This document shows positions 21,313-32,769 of a stretch of 64,000 nt of DNA, in pieces; the first letter of the stretch is position 1, and every line of letters starts with the position of its first letter. Source of the stretch: Xanthostigma xanthostigma (taxonomy: Eukaryota > Arthropoda > Insecta > Raphidioptera > Raphidiidae); assembly GCA_963575645.1 (NCBI GenBank), contig OY754469.1:45590753-45654752 (forward strand), read 5' to 3'. A model generated the notes under the pieces. The model saw only the letters and a list, made by a program, of their open reading frames with translations. It had not been told where the DNA came from and did no database searches. The position numbers and the translations under genes are program-made.

Positions 21313-22710
21313 AGTTTTTTCTATCAAGCATCTATATAACGTCGTTTGAAGTCAGAAATGCATGTTTGTACAATTTCTTCACCCGCAGAGCATTGGCCAT
21401 TTACAAATACTCCGCTCTTCATCTCAAATACTTTCCGCTCGCCTAATAACGATAAAGTCCAAATGAAAAACCTAGAATCACACCCCAATATTGTGCTCTT
21501 GGAATACAATTTCACTACGAAATCTGAGAAAAACATGATTTTTGATTTCGTTGGTACCAATTTCGTTGGTAAAAAAAAGTCACTAGTTAAAAATGGTGAA
21601 TATTGTGAGAGCACCCACGACTTTCGAAAATCGACGCCTCTGGTTTCTAACATACGCTTTTGCTTTTAATGAAATGTGAAACGATGCATGATATTTGTTT
21701 ATTATTAGGTCGGCATACGTTATTATATTAATTATAAAAAAATAAACTAGATTTATTATTTTATCTCTCCATATATATAACGGTATTTTCAAATCACAAT
21801 AATATTAAAAAGTAAATCGAAAGTACCAAATTATTTCAATTTACTTCAATAAAATGTAACTACATACTGAAATTATCATTTAAATAAACTGTGTGTTTTT
21901 CTCCGTGTATATCACTCGCGGATTTCTTTAAAGCTGCTTCGTGAGATATTTTTAAATTAAATTTAAAAATATCTCACGAACTATAGGGATGTTGCAGACG
22001 TTTAAATTTGCATAACTGCAGCAATCGCGGAGCATTTACATCATTTTTGACATCTGCATCCGTAACAATCTTTTCGGAGTTTTTGCGGATGCGCGGATGT
22101 GATGCAAGCCATGACAAGATTATCAGGGGTTGGCTAGCATTCTTTGACTACTTGGCCAATAGGAAATTAATATATCATGAACATATTTTATGCGAAATCG
22201 TCTTAATCGTGAAAAAGCTGCAATGATCAAACATACTTTACCAATTCGGAAATTTGATTATTAAGTAACGAAGACAATCACTTTTTTTAATAACAATATG
22301 ATAATAAATTACAATCTCCACCAACGCGCGTTATCATATAAACAGTCCTATACAATTGTATAGAAACTGTAAACGCGCGTTGGGCCAACGCGCGTTGAAC
22401 GCCTCTCATATAAACTAGGCCTTAGTATCACGAAAATGTATTATTTACTAGTCAAAATTCACATTTATTGTTAAAATTATTATTCTTATTGCATTTTTCC
22501 AAAAAAAAAAAAAAAAAATCGCGAACACAGTATGACGGATAAATCTACAAGGTATCGGGTAATGATTAATTCGATAAAAAGCAACTTGGGCAGCGCGTTT
22601 TTCTAACGTTTTTTCCTTTAATAAATTATTTTTATCATTTCTTGCACAAAAGGTCATCCAGTAAATAATTTATGCGCAAACATTCACTTTTGTATCGATA
22701 AAATTAATAA
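21313..22710. other. gene-free region with small palindromes
   Basis: No supported gene. It contains a near-perfect palindrome at 21938-21980 (TTCGTGAGATATTTTTAAAT and complement) and a cluster of AACGCGCGTT motifs at 22322-22396, perhaps a tiny decayed MITE. Open frames around 21.3-21.7 kb on both strands show no domain. Confidence 0.5.
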
Positions 22711-22711
22711 A

Positions 22712-23250
22712 ATAATGCATTCAATAACCTCAGAGTTTAACAACAGCATCGTGATAAAACCCCATCATCAGTGGCGTTACTAAAGGGTGTTAGGACGGAC
22801 AAAATGCCACGCCGAGAGGATCATGAGCACAGGAGGATCCATAAAATAAGGCATTCAATAACCTCAGAGTTTAACAACAGCATCGCGATAAAACCCCATC
22901 TTCAGTGGCGTTACAAGAAGGGTGTCAGGGCGGACAAAATGCCACGCCGAGAGGATCATGAGCACAGGAGGATCTATAAAATAAGGCATTCAATAACCTC
23001 AGAGTTTAACAACAGCATCGTGATAAAACCCCATCATCAGTGGCGTTACAAGAAGGGTGTTAGGACGGACAAAATGCCACGCCGAGAGGATCATGAGCAC
23101 AGGAGGATCTATAAAATAAGGCATTCAATAACCTCAGAGTTTAACAACAGCATCGTGATAAAATCCCATCATCAGTGGCGTTACTAAAGGGTGTCAGGAC
23201 GGACAAAATGCCACGCCGAGAGGATCATGAGCACAGGAGGATCCCCTAAC
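22712..23250 (+). repeat. 135-bp tandem array, four units
   Basis: Units start near 22717, 22851, 22986 and 23121 (GCATTCAATAACCTCAGAG). Because 135 is a multiple of three, one frame stays open across it (repeat DKMPRREDHEHRRIYKIRHS), but the peptide has no known domain and the ATG lies inside a unit. Each unit contains the hAT-like end CAGTGGCGTTAC; the matching right end GTAACTATACC-type lies at 23297-23313. Confidence 0.85.
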
Positions 23251-23458
23251 ATTTATTATTACGACATTAAGTAAAATTTGCCACGGGCCTCAAACGGTAT
23301 AGTTACGCCACTGAACCATGTGAGAACCTAAATCTGATATAACAGGTACCATTATTAAAAAAAATTAGAAATACAGAACCCCCACTCATGGGGAAACATT
23401 TGGATGTAGTTTAACATGAACTGCTCACTTTCTGAATCTTTTAATGAGGGTTCATTTT

Positions 23459-23642
23459 AATAAATAAAATTATCGACCAATTTTTCAGACAATATATTAA
23501 CAAAAAATATAATTAATACATTAACGTTTCGATCCCGATCGAAACGTTAATGTATTAATTATATTTTGTTAATATATTGTCTGAAAAATTGGTCGATAAT
23601 TTTATTTATTGAAGAGTTCTAATCAGACGTTAATCAAAGATT
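23459..23642 (+). mobile_element. palindromic retroposon family P, copy 1
   Basis: Left arm AATAAATAAAATTATCGACC and right arm GGTCGATAATTTTATTTATT form a ~150-bp near-perfect hairpin around CGTTTCGATC/GATCGAAACG. The right end continues to CGTTAATCAAAGATTTGA. Flanked by the 12-bp direct repeat GGGTTCATTTTA. Confidence 0.8.
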
Positions 23643-23645
23643 TGA

Positions 23646-24949
23646 AGGGTTCATTTTATATATTACCTGTAATATTTAACATGAATTCCGCACTAGTTCA
23701 ATTGCTGGTATTTACAAAAATAATTATTAATCCCTTTTCTTAATTGATTTATCTTCGCATTGTCAGATAGATGTGCATTTGCTTTTAATGGAAATGTTCT
23801 TTTTTTCAATTATTCTTCAGATTTGTTTTGTGGAGGTGCTTGTAGTAAAGTCTTGCTAAAGTTACTCTAGCGTCTGATATTCATTATGAATCCCGTTTTT
23901 GAGTATAGTGAAGGAGGAAACGAAGTTTCGGTTTTGGAAGGTGTAAAGTTTTTTTTTTCGAAGATTTTAAAAAATGGCGAGTCGTTTTGGCGCTGTGCTT
24001 TTAAAACTTGCAGAGCTGTTAAGTTTTATTTTTCTTTCCTTTGATCATATGCATAATTATTATTATAATTGCCTGGTGCGCAGTTCGTGTACTGTAAATT
24101 TTTATGGTCTTTTGTACAGTGCGCAGTTCGTATAATAAAGATTAGGAGCCAGGTCTACAGTGCGCAGTTCGAGGCCGTCGCTTCCAGGAACCCTAGCTCT
24201 TACCAGTTAGTTTGTGTATGCCGGTTGGTAAACGACGAAATAAATTACAGATAGAGATTTCGGTACAATCGATAAATAATTTCAAAATATATTTAGTCAA
24301 GCACCTGGCAGGAACGTAGGATGGACGTAGGTCAGCCTAAAGTAAGTGCGAGCTTTCGATTCAAAAATAAATTTAGTTTTAGAGGCTTACTGAAGAGGAT
24401 CCAAAATCTTTCGGTCCCGACTGTGTTTTATTCAACTTGACATAGTTGAATTTAATAACAGATTTCGGTAAATTTAGCAAAACGAAAAAATATTTTATAT
24501 GCGGCACCATTATATCCATATCTTTATTATTTTTATATTAGGTATATCTAAGTAGGTATTACCACAGATATAAGTATTACAATATGCTGCCAACATGATA
24601 TTTACACAACAACCATACAGCAACAAATATAATTATGAAATGAACTTAATATTCATGCTCTAATAAAACAGCTAGTTAGTTCTGAAATAGTTTAATTTTG
24701 CGTTATAAACATCCTGTTTTTATATCATAACTATATTTTATCCATGACAATCTTTTAACCTCCGGTTTTGTAAACTATGCCTACATCTCTTCCACTTTAA
24801 ATATATTGCAATAACGACAAAAATTTAAGAGCGAGAACAATTTCGCTACTTTTTATGATTTATATCAAATGTGTATCTCGACTAACTGAATCGGATTTTG
24901 AACCCTAATTCTTTTCTACAATAAAAGTAGCCTAAGTTACTCCTTATAA
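23646..24949. other. gene-free region
   Basis: No supported gene. TGCGCAGTTCG occurs three times about 42 bp apart (24078-24170), next to a fragment of repeat X (24180-24235). Confidence 0.5.
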
Positions 24950-25076
24950 CATCGGCTATCTGTCAGTGAAAATCCCGTTAAAATCGGTCCAGTCGTTTCA
25001 GAGATTAGTCGGAACAAAGAGACAGACAGACAAAAATTTTAAAAATTGTTTTATTTTGTTATATGTACCGTATATA
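24950..25076 (+). mobile_element. LINE 3'-end-like fragment
   Basis: AAATCGGTCCAGTCGTTTCAG then GAGACAGACAGACAAAAATT resembles the 3' tail common to RTE-type LINEs of insects. No coding part remains. Confidence 0.4.
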
Positions 25077-25077
25077 C

Positions 25078-25363
25078 CAGGGGTGGGCAAATCTTTTGAT
25101 CGTCGGGCCACATTGCGGATGAAAATATGTCCGCGGGTCAAACAATTTCTTTTTCTAATTTTAAGTATAGTTTTTATGAAACAACAATTTCAAGTTTTTA
25201 AACATTATTTACTATTTTTCTAAAATTCTTTTTATGCGCCAATTTATATTGACTAACAGTAATATTTTTTATTTTAATAATCATTTATGAAATGCTTCGC
25301 GGGCCGGAGAAAATTCTATTGCGGGCCGGATTCTGCCCGCGGGCCGCCATTTACCCAGACCTA
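25078..25363. mobile_element. hAT-like MITE, copy 2
   Basis: CAGGGGTGGGCAAATCTTTT ... GGGCCGCCATTTACCCAG. Same interior GGGCCGGA blocks as 16415-16683. No clean 8-bp duplication, so one end may be eroded. Confidence 0.8.
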
Positions 25364-26830
25364 CCTCATATGAATTTAGTAAAAAGCTGTTATTTTGACA
25401 TTGCAAACAGACACTTCAATTTTATCTATTTGTATAGATAAGTAGCTACGTGAGTCACTTTGTGCTAAAGCATATTTAAAGCTCGAACTTGAGGTTCCTA
25501 ATTGATTAATTATTGGCAAGAGTTTATTATACTTAAGACTATTTAATTTAAACTTTAAAATCATCTAGCGGTTGCCATTAAAATATGTATTTTCAATGAG
25601 CGGTCTGCATTTAAAAATGTAGTATGTTCATTAAAACAGTTATTGGCTTAAAAATAGTGATCATTTTCATTGTTGAAACGTACGTTTTTGGTTGTGTAGT
25701 CATGTCATGTAAGCTCTAAGGTCACACTACATTTTTTACTAAATTCTAATACATATGAGTAAAAACAAAATTACATAAATGAAAATTCTTAAAGTGATAT
25801 TTTGTTGGTTGATTAACAATGCTTGTAATTAAAGCAGTTACAATTACGACAGTGAATAATATCTTCAAAATTTAGAAATTTCAATAAAAAATACACACAT
25901 GTATTATTTATGGATGAAAACAAAAAATATTTTTCTTTGCCAAAACAATTATCAAACAAAAAACAGACAAGCCAAGGCCCCAAGGGCACATGCGGTTTTG
26001 TCTACAGCATAAAAAGACTGAATAATATTAATAAGTTAACGAAAAAATTATGAAGAATAATAAATTATTTAACAATGAAATAACCTTCTCTTTTATTTGT
26101 AACAGACAACAAAAATTACCAAATTATTTTATATACTTAATATATATAGTTCTTGTTGCCGGCTTTGCACGTTATTTTGCACGCAGATTTGCTTGCGTTT
26201 TGACAGGTAAAAACTTAGAACAGGTAAATGTGCTCAGGGTAATATGTATATGAAATTTGAATACCAATATTGTTCTGCTTTTAATCGAAACCATTCCAGC
26301 CGCTGTAGAGTTTAGAGAGATATACAAAATACCCAAAAATCCATATCAAAACGAAATTAAAGATGAATATATCAAATTTCAATATTTATCATACTTATAC
26401 TCCAAGGCCGTAGCCAGAAATTCACTTCGGAGGGAGTCGAGCTTTGGACCAGAGACAGTAATAACTTTATTTGAAAATAAGCATACATATTATATATTAT
26501 AATTTTACATAAATACAAATTTAATTAAAAGGCAGCCGACGTAGATTTCGACGAAAGAGTTTAATGATTTAATTAAATTATTAACAATGCGTTACATTTC
26601 GATTTTACTCGTTCCGAAAAACGTGGAATCCAATTATCGTATCACAGATCCGAAAAAAGAGTCGAACATATTTCATGTATAATATATAAAAGCCAAAGTA
26701 TCAATGTTACCTCAAAACTCGAGAGCCATTGAATCGATTTGCAAAATTTAAAAACTGATTTCTGCGACAACAAACGAGGGATGAGCAGAGAGCGAAAATA
26801 GCGATTCGCACTTATTATAGTATTATAATA
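25364..26830. other. gene-free AT-rich sequence
   Basis: Nothing recognisable. Open frames of up to 81 codons near 26.05-26.5 kb have no domain and low-complexity AT-rich codons. Confidence 0.5.
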
Positions 26831-26843
26831 ATGGGAAAACTAG

Positions 26844-27097
26844 AATGAAGATTGACTCTATTCAATAAATAGAGTAACTGTGATCCATTGAAGTTAATGA
26901 TGAGTATTTGGAAAGAATTCCGTGGCATAAGGATCGAAAATGAAGCAATACTTAGACTTTTTTAAACTTGCATTTAATACTAACGTTTCGATACGTTTTG
27001 AACACTCTGAAGATGATACAAAACGTATCGAAACGTTAGTATTAAATGCAAGTTTAAAAAAGTCTCAGTATTGCTTCATTTTCGATCCTTATGCCAC
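26844..27097 (+). mobile_element. palindromic retroposon, second family
   Basis: A hairpin at 26919-27100 (CCGTGGCATAAGGATCGAAA and complement) has centre CTGAAGATGATAC, AAAAC, GTATCGAAACGTTAG. A perfect 13-bp repeat GGAAAACTAGAAT lies at 26831-26843 and 27098-27110. Confidence 0.65.
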
Positions 27098-27110
27098 GGA
27101 AAACTAGAAT

Positions 27111-27780
27111 ATTATTCTTGAACAATTTGCCTCAAGATTTTTATAATCAGCGCAAGAAATAGTAATTACAATTAACTTGTCTTTTTATTGTGAAAAAGTC
27201 TTCAAAATTATTTTTTTATTTCTTAATATATTTAATGTTTAATATATCATAAATAATGCAACTTGCATGACATTATGATTTATGTACGCTTGAAGCTAAA
27301 AATTTACAAATAATGAAAATATCAAACAAATTATATTGCACAGCATTTAATCAAGATAAATTCGTTAAGATTGACGTGTGATTGAAATATCCTCATTGAA
27401 GCGTAATAAAATTATGAAAAAAAAATTATTGATTTTACATTCCAAAATGTCTTCCTGTTCTATCAATATTCGTATAATTTTAAAATCAGCGCAATAAACT
27501 GTTATATCAGTGTTACACAACCATATTTACATTAGGTCAATGGATATGAGTGTTCGACTGGTGTCAGTAAATTTTCAGTGATCCGCTCACACAAAAGTGT
27601 AAACAATGTAGGTTTGAAGGTTCGTGAAAGTATAAAGATATTGATGGGGCTAGTCGACCCTGTGAGTGTCCACGCGACGCCGGTTGAGGCGTTAGAAAAA
27701 ATAAAAAAATAGTGAAGGGGAAAGCCATTAATGACACGACTATAACTGACTCAATACTAAATCCTCAGGTAAGTTGATAC
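27111..27780. other. gene-free AT-rich sequence
   Basis: No supported gene. The last ~180 bases are GC-richer and may be more of the LINE whose C-terminus follows, but the frame is broken. Confidence 0.45.
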
Positions 27781-27924
27781 CGAAAAAGAGGAAGACCAGA
27801 AATATCTTGGAGAAGAACTGTTCGTGAAGAAGTTATGGAACAAAGAAACTGGTGTCAAGTCAAAAATATGGCAAAAGATAGGACTAGATTTAAAACTTTC
27901 GTAGAGGCCCTATGCTCCACTTAG
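27781..27924 (+). pseudogene. C-terminal fragment of a LINE reverse-transcriptase protein
   Basis: A 47-codon frame ending in TAG reads KRGRPEISWRRTVREEV, then NMAKDRTRFKTFVEALCST. The pattern RGRP-x-x-SWRR ... MA-x-DR-x-R-x-x-x-VEALC is the recurrent C-terminus of many insect non-LTR retrotransposon ORF2 proteins. Nothing upstream keeps the frame open, so only a 5'-truncated tail remains. It lies 22 bp from a Helitron end. Confidence 0.65.
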
Positions 27925-27946
27925 GAGTTAAAGGAATTTATTATTA

Positions 27947-28410
27947 CTAGCGTGACCTGTGCGAATTATTCGTACTAAATAAGTATAATAATTATTATCA
28001 TTTACAAAATTATTTTTTAAATATGATTGCAGGTATTCAATTCGTTTCTAATTTTGCACACTAGCTTATAACGTTCTTATTTTTGTTGTAAAAGAAATAT
28101 TTTACTAAAATTGTCATATAGAGGCGCAAGTAGCAAAAGCGTTGTTCAGCGTTGCCCGTCAGATGGCAGTATTTACAATATGGTCAGATGACAGATCGAA
28201 GTGTTAACGTTACGCCGTCAGATGGCAGACGTTGTTCAGAGTTTAATTAATTTACAAAACAAAAATAGCAAATATAAATTTCTTAGTTGTCGATATCAGT
28301 AGAGCAAGCAATTATCTGTAAAATGATATATAATTTATGTGAAGAAATTGTGTGGTTTTTTCTAAAAAGGGAGGCAAACATCTTAAACCTAAGCGTATTA
28401 ATATATATGA
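27947..28410 (-). mobile_element. non-autonomous Helitron C, copy 1
   Basis: Minus strand starts TCATATATATTAATACGC after a host A and ends CACAGGTCACGCTAG before a host T. A hairpin (CGAATAATTCG) lies about 15 nt from the end. Matches 53094-53594. Confidence 0.72.
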
Positions 28411-28975
28411 TTATAAGTTGATCTGCTTGACCACTACTATCGTCACTGTGTTTCATTTCAATCGCGTGCGGGGCCGTGGGTAGCGGTTAGTAAATACATA
28501 AACAAATAAAATTTACTCCTGCAGGCAACGAGGAATGAATTCTGGGACATCCCCGAGATAGATAGGTCAGAGAACTATGGAAGAGATGGTGCTTTTTAGA
28601 CAAAGGCGCGATTTCTAGCGAGCGTGTTTTTTGAAAGGGTTGATTACCTGTGTCTAGTGTCATCATCAGATTGGCATGTCTTTGTTTATGTATATATACC
28701 TAATAATATATTATGTATATGTTATTCGTTAACACCTAATTGATCGTGATGAGTTTAATAAACTCACTTATATTGACCTTTGTTTTCTTACCTGCCTATG
28801 TCTCTGAATAATAAAGCACATCTTTGCATCATTTACATACATTATTTTCAAGGTATTTGGATACTTTTTTTGTTCCTTTTCTATCTATTAATTTAAGCAT
28901 TTTTTGAAATCTGATTTTATTACAACATTTATGGAAAAAGGCTAAATAAGTATTTTTATCTACGACTAGTGGCCC

Positions 28976-29115
28976 GGTCCGGCTTCCCCCAAATTTGTAG
29001 TTTGCTACCGTTTATCGTCGACTTAAGTTATAAAATTGGTCTCCTCGAAAAGCGCTTTTATTTTAACCCGATAATATATAGCCTATGTCCAGTGTCCACC
29101 CTGAATTTATGCAAC
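28976..29115 (-). mobile_element. Helitron 3'-end fragment
   Basis: Minus strand ends CCGGACCGGGCCACTAG-type sequence; interior AAAAGCGCTTTTATTTTAAC matches the fragment at 14.4 kb. The stretch 28411-28975 before it shows no gene. Confidence 0.5.
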
Positions 29116-29773
29116 ATTTAACGATATATTTCATGCGTACTTAAAAAGTCATTGTATCTTTATCTTTTGGGGTATTGACTGTTGAATGTCTTGTAGATAA
29201 TTACAGATAAATATCCTGTTACTAATTTCAAATTTGTATTTAGTATAATGGTTAGGTACATGACATAATAATCATATGTTAAGGCCCCCATACACCTCGT
29301 TCTTTTTTGGCAGTTTTCATCGTCACGATAAAACACGTCGGTCAAAACCGAAGTGTATGGGCAAAAACTGTCGATGAAACACGGCAGTTTTTTTATCTGC
29401 CGAATCTTGATTTTAAACACGACGTGTTTGCTGGTTGTCGTTTTAAATCGTAATGTGTGGCGCTTTCCGATAGAATCGACGTGTTTATTCAGTGGTGCGA
29501 CGTACAGCAAATAAGTCATATTAATTAAATGATTGTAATTAGTTTGAGTATTGATTTATATTTTAACCGTTTTAGTGCTAAGCAATTTTGACAAAAATAA
29601 ATGAAAATTGCTATAAACATATTGATTAATTTAGAGGAAAAAATAATGGTGTCAAATAAAACACTCTAATTTAGACAAATATCAATCAATTTTATTAATT
29701 ATTTTTGCATTATATTGTTTATTAATGTTTATTAAACATAAAATAATATCAATATTATTGTATTTTATTTCTT

Positions 29774-30219
29774 TTAGAAAATAAAAAATCTAAAAAAAAT
29801 AGCTCTCAACACACTGAAACTGATACTCGCAGCGCTTTTGCGCTGCGCCGCAATTTTCGATACAAACGATCGCAGCGCTTTTGCGCCGCATAGCATTCTA
29901 ACGGTTAATAATAACTCAAAATAAGTATGTTCGTCCATTCTCAGGTAATTGAACCAATCCCCAGGTTCAAGTTTCAGCTCGTTCAATTCATACAATTGTA
30001 TCGAAAATTAAAGCAATCTCCTGGTTCTAGTCGTAATTCATTTAGAAGATTTACGTGTGAAAATTGCCTGCGTTTAAGTAACCATTCTTTAGTCCATTTT
30101 GAACGTTTTCTTTTTGAAAATTTTAATTTTATAGCCACTGCGGCTGCAACTGCTAACGTTGTCGTAGGATCCATCAAAGCAGATCGTATTAATGATGCCA
30201 CGACTTCAGAAAAACTCAA
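29774..30219 (-). pseudogene. Harbinger transposase N-terminal remnant
   Basis: Read from 30219 it gives KWTKEWLLKRRQFSHVNLL then NELRLEPGDCFNF, the usual 'W...R...G.F..L..EL...D...F..F.RM' start of Harbinger transposases. A second overlapping reading from 29995 gives ELNELKLEPGDWFNYLRMDE HTYFELL. The NEL-x-LEPGD segment is thus present twice, about 70 bp apart, in different frames, and the catalytic DDE domain is missing. Confidence 0.75.
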
Positions 30220-30242
30220 CGAAACTACGCCTCTGTGTGGAT

Positions 30243-30480
30243 ATGGCCGTTGTTCGTGTTTAAATTAACCGTACAGTTTTACCCGTGCGGTTAAAACTGC
30301 CATAAAAGAACGAGGTGTATGGGGATGGCCGTTGTTCGTGTTTAACCGTACAGTTTTACCCGGCGGTTAAAACTGCCATAAAAGAACGAGGTGTATGGGG
30401 ATGGCCGTTGTTCGTGTTTAACGGTACAGTTTTACCCGGCGGTTAAAACTGCCAAAAAAGAACGAGGTGTATGGGGGCCT
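30243..30480. repeat. subterminal tandem triplication, 76-82 bp units
   Basis: Units at 30243, 30325 and 30401 each contain ATGGCCGTTGTTCGTGTTTA and AAAAGAACGAGGTGTATGGG, the latter being the terminal inverted repeat of the Harbinger element. Confidence 0.9.
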
Positions 30481-30534
30481 TTACACGAAGTTATATAACA
30501 ATTGAACTGACTGACTGAACTAATAACACTCATT

Positions 30535-30946
30535 GGGCGTGTTTGGCCGAAGTAAGTACTTACTAAACTTAGTAAGCCAGTTAGCATAAAAAAATTAAAA
30601 TCTTAAAAGCTGACTATAGCGCTTTTCGGCCAGGACAGACTTACTGGCTTGACATAACTCAAAACACTGGTTTACGTTATATCCCGTACATAACCTCATA
30701 TAGGCTGAATATAATTGACAGTACTAAATTTATCAATATAATTTAATTCATGTAAATAGTTGCAAATGGATAAATGACAGATCTGTTCCTGTCTGTTTTG
30801 TTTACATCAACAATAAGCAAAATGGCGTCTTATATTAAGCCATGCTTACTGCGTTAGCACTTATTTTGTGTTCCGGCCGAAAATTTTATAAGTATAGTGA
30901 GTGACTTACTAAATTTAGTAAGTACTTACTTCGGCCAAACACGCCC
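30535..30946. mobile_element. MITE with 3-bp duplication
   Basis: GGGCGTGTTTGGCCGAAGTA ... TACTTCGGCCAAACACGCCC, about 45-bp inverted repeats, flanked by ATT on both sides. It begins 52 bp after the Harbinger duplication. Confidence 0.85.
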
Positions 30947-31693
30947 ATTCAGTGGTTGCCAGAAGTCAAGAATAAGTCGTATAAATGTTTAGATACTGCA
31001 TTACAGTCGTCTGCTAGATATTATCACTGTAACATACTGTCTGGTATAAGAACGCTTTTTATCAGAACCGGAACTCACGCGACCAAAGCCTCCAGTAAAA
31101 ACTAATAAGATGTGAATAATAAAAAAAAATCACCTTAAGCCGGCCCCGTAAAAAAGCTTATTTGGAAAAAATTCTTTTCAATTACTTATACATTAATTAC
31201 AGGTCATAAACCACTAGTTTATTGTACTTATATTTGAAAACTATTAATTAAATAACAACTTTCTTGTATTTACTGAAATTTACTAAAAAATAGCATTAGC
31301 AATTACCTTCTTATAAATCTTTATTTATAGATTGATATAACGTGATATGTGTACAAATGCATACAACATATTTTTTAGCGTTACTCTGGCGTTACCTGTA
31401 AATGTTTATAAATATTAAATGACTAGCGGTCCCGTCCGGTTTCACCCGGGTGTAAAAGAACGAATGGGGAAGGGAGGAACATGAGTACACACATTCATCT
31501 TAGTTTATCGAGATGAATGGTGTGTCAAAATTTCATGATGATCGGAGTTACCGTTCAAAAGTTTTTGTCGATAAAAAGCAGTATATATACTTTTTTTAAC
31601 TAATAATTTTTTTTAATTAATTAAATAAAATTAAAATAAATTTAAATGAAGAAGAAAGCAATGTAGAAAATAAAAAAATACTAAAAATATATT

Positions 31694-31764
31694 CGCCCAA
31701 CGGGGGGCTCGAACCCAAGGCCCTGATATTGACAGTCGCATGCTCTACCGATTGAGCCATCCGG
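31694..31764 (-). repeat. tRNA-Lys-like segment in Helitron A, copy 1
   Basis: Minus strand: GGCTCAATCGGTAGAGCATG (A box), then GGGTTCGAGCCCC (B box). Closest to animal tRNA-Lys, with GACT-GTC-AAT where the lysine gene has GACT-CTT-AAT. The stem mismatches argue against a working tRNA. Confidence 0.7.
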
Positions 31765-31893
31765 AATTGTTTACTCACAACGCTAATATGAATATATTTA
31801 GTTAGTACATTTCACCTGAATAAAAGCTTATTTTTGAGATACATTTTGCAACATTTTTCATTAATGCTCCACTCATAATGGTCGTAGCCTGAT

Positions 31894-32769
31894 ACTCGGT
31901 CGACCAAAGAACAGGAAAATGTGAAAAATATAATACTGGAAATATTTACCAACAATGATTTTCAACATAAAATAAAAAACGTAATAAATGAGGCTGTTAA
32001 GACAGCTTTAGAAACATTAAATCTTAATTGCAGTGAAGAATTAAAAATGCTTAAAGAAGAAATTGAAGTGATAAGACAACAAAATGAACAATTAATTGAA
32101 GAATTAAATGACGTGAAATTAATCTTGAACAGAAAAAGTGAACATGGTGAAACTAAAACCTCCAATCCAGTGAAAAATAATGGTATGAACTACACAAAAG
32201 CTTTAAAAAATACTACAGTGACTGAAAATAATAACAAGGAAAATAATAACTTTCAAAACGTTACATCCCAAAATGTCAAAAATGTGATCAAGGTCAACAA
32301 AAACAATGTTTCTAATACAACAGATGATAAACGTGTTTCAATCTTGAATCCTGATGTCAACATACCAAAAAACACAGGTGAGCCGAAAATAAATGAATCA
32401 AATGATAACGAAATAGAAGGTTTCACCGAGGTGAAACACCGCAATAAAAAACGTCGGGAACCGAAATTAATAGGCTCTGGAAATTCTGAAGATGAAAACT
32501 TCTTAGGTGCCAAAAAGATGATGTGGCTTCACATCAGTAAGGTTGAAAAGGGGACATCGGAAGAGGATGTTATAAAATTCTTAAAACGTAAGTGCCCAGA
32601 TGACTTTTTCCTGTGCGATAAGCTAGAAACTAAAGGTTCCAATTGTGCATTTAAAATTGGTGCTCCGTTTACATTGTTTGAAAAATTAAATGATGCCGTA
32701 TTTTGGCCTACAGGCGTAATTATAAAAAGATTTCGGTTTTTTCGGGATAACGCAGGTAAATTTAAATAA
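31894..32769 (+). CDS. LINE ORF1 (gag-like), N-terminus missing
   Basis: An open frame encoding about 291 residues. It begins with a predicted coiled coil rich in Lys, Glu and Leu (EELKMLKEEIEVIRQQNEQL), then a low-complexity Asn-rich linker, then a C-terminal RNA-binding-like domain: LHISKVEKGTSEEDVIKFLK, CDKLETKGSNCAFKIG, FWPTGVIIKRF. This last pattern is common in ORF1 of CR1-like and related insect LINEs. No ATG precedes the coiled coil; the frame runs back into the flanking Helitron, so the true start was lost by truncation. It probably chaperones LINE RNA. Confidence 0.8.
   Translation, partial: TRSTKEQENVKNIILEIFTNNDFQHKIKNVINEAVKTALETLNLNCSEELKMLKEEIEVIRQQNEQLIEELNDVKLILNRKSEHGETKTSNPVKNNGMNYTKALKNTTVTENNNKENNNFQNVTSQNVKNVIKVNKNNVSNTTDDKRVSILNPDVNIPKNTGEPKINESNDNEIEGFTEVKHRNKKRREPKLIGSGNSEDENFLGAKKMMWLHISKVEKGTSEEDVIKFLKRKCPDDFFLCDKLETKGSNCAFKIGAPFTLFEKLNDAVFWPTGVIIKRFRFFRDNAGKFK

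Larger units (their letters stand above)
29282..30480 (-). mobile_element. PIF/Harbinger-like transposon, internally deleted
   Basis: Ends AGGCCCCCATACACCTCGTT and AACGAGGTGTATGGGGGCCT, flanked by TTA on both sides, the standard Harbinger duplication. The minus strand keeps the transposase N-terminus but no DDE catalytic core. The right subterminal region is triplicated. Confidence 0.88.

Noticed and set aside
22771..23187. 138-codon basic repeat protein
   Set aside because: The frame is a by-product of a 135-bp tandem array whose unit is divisible by three; start lies within a unit. Kept only as a repeat.
30219..30268. plus-strand 113-codon frame at 29927-30268 as a gene
   Set aside because: Antisense shadow of the Harbinger transposase remnant.
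31694..31764. functional tRNA gene
   Set aside because: Lies inside a Helitron, occurs three times with mismatched stems, and the anticodon region does not match a normal lysine tRNA.
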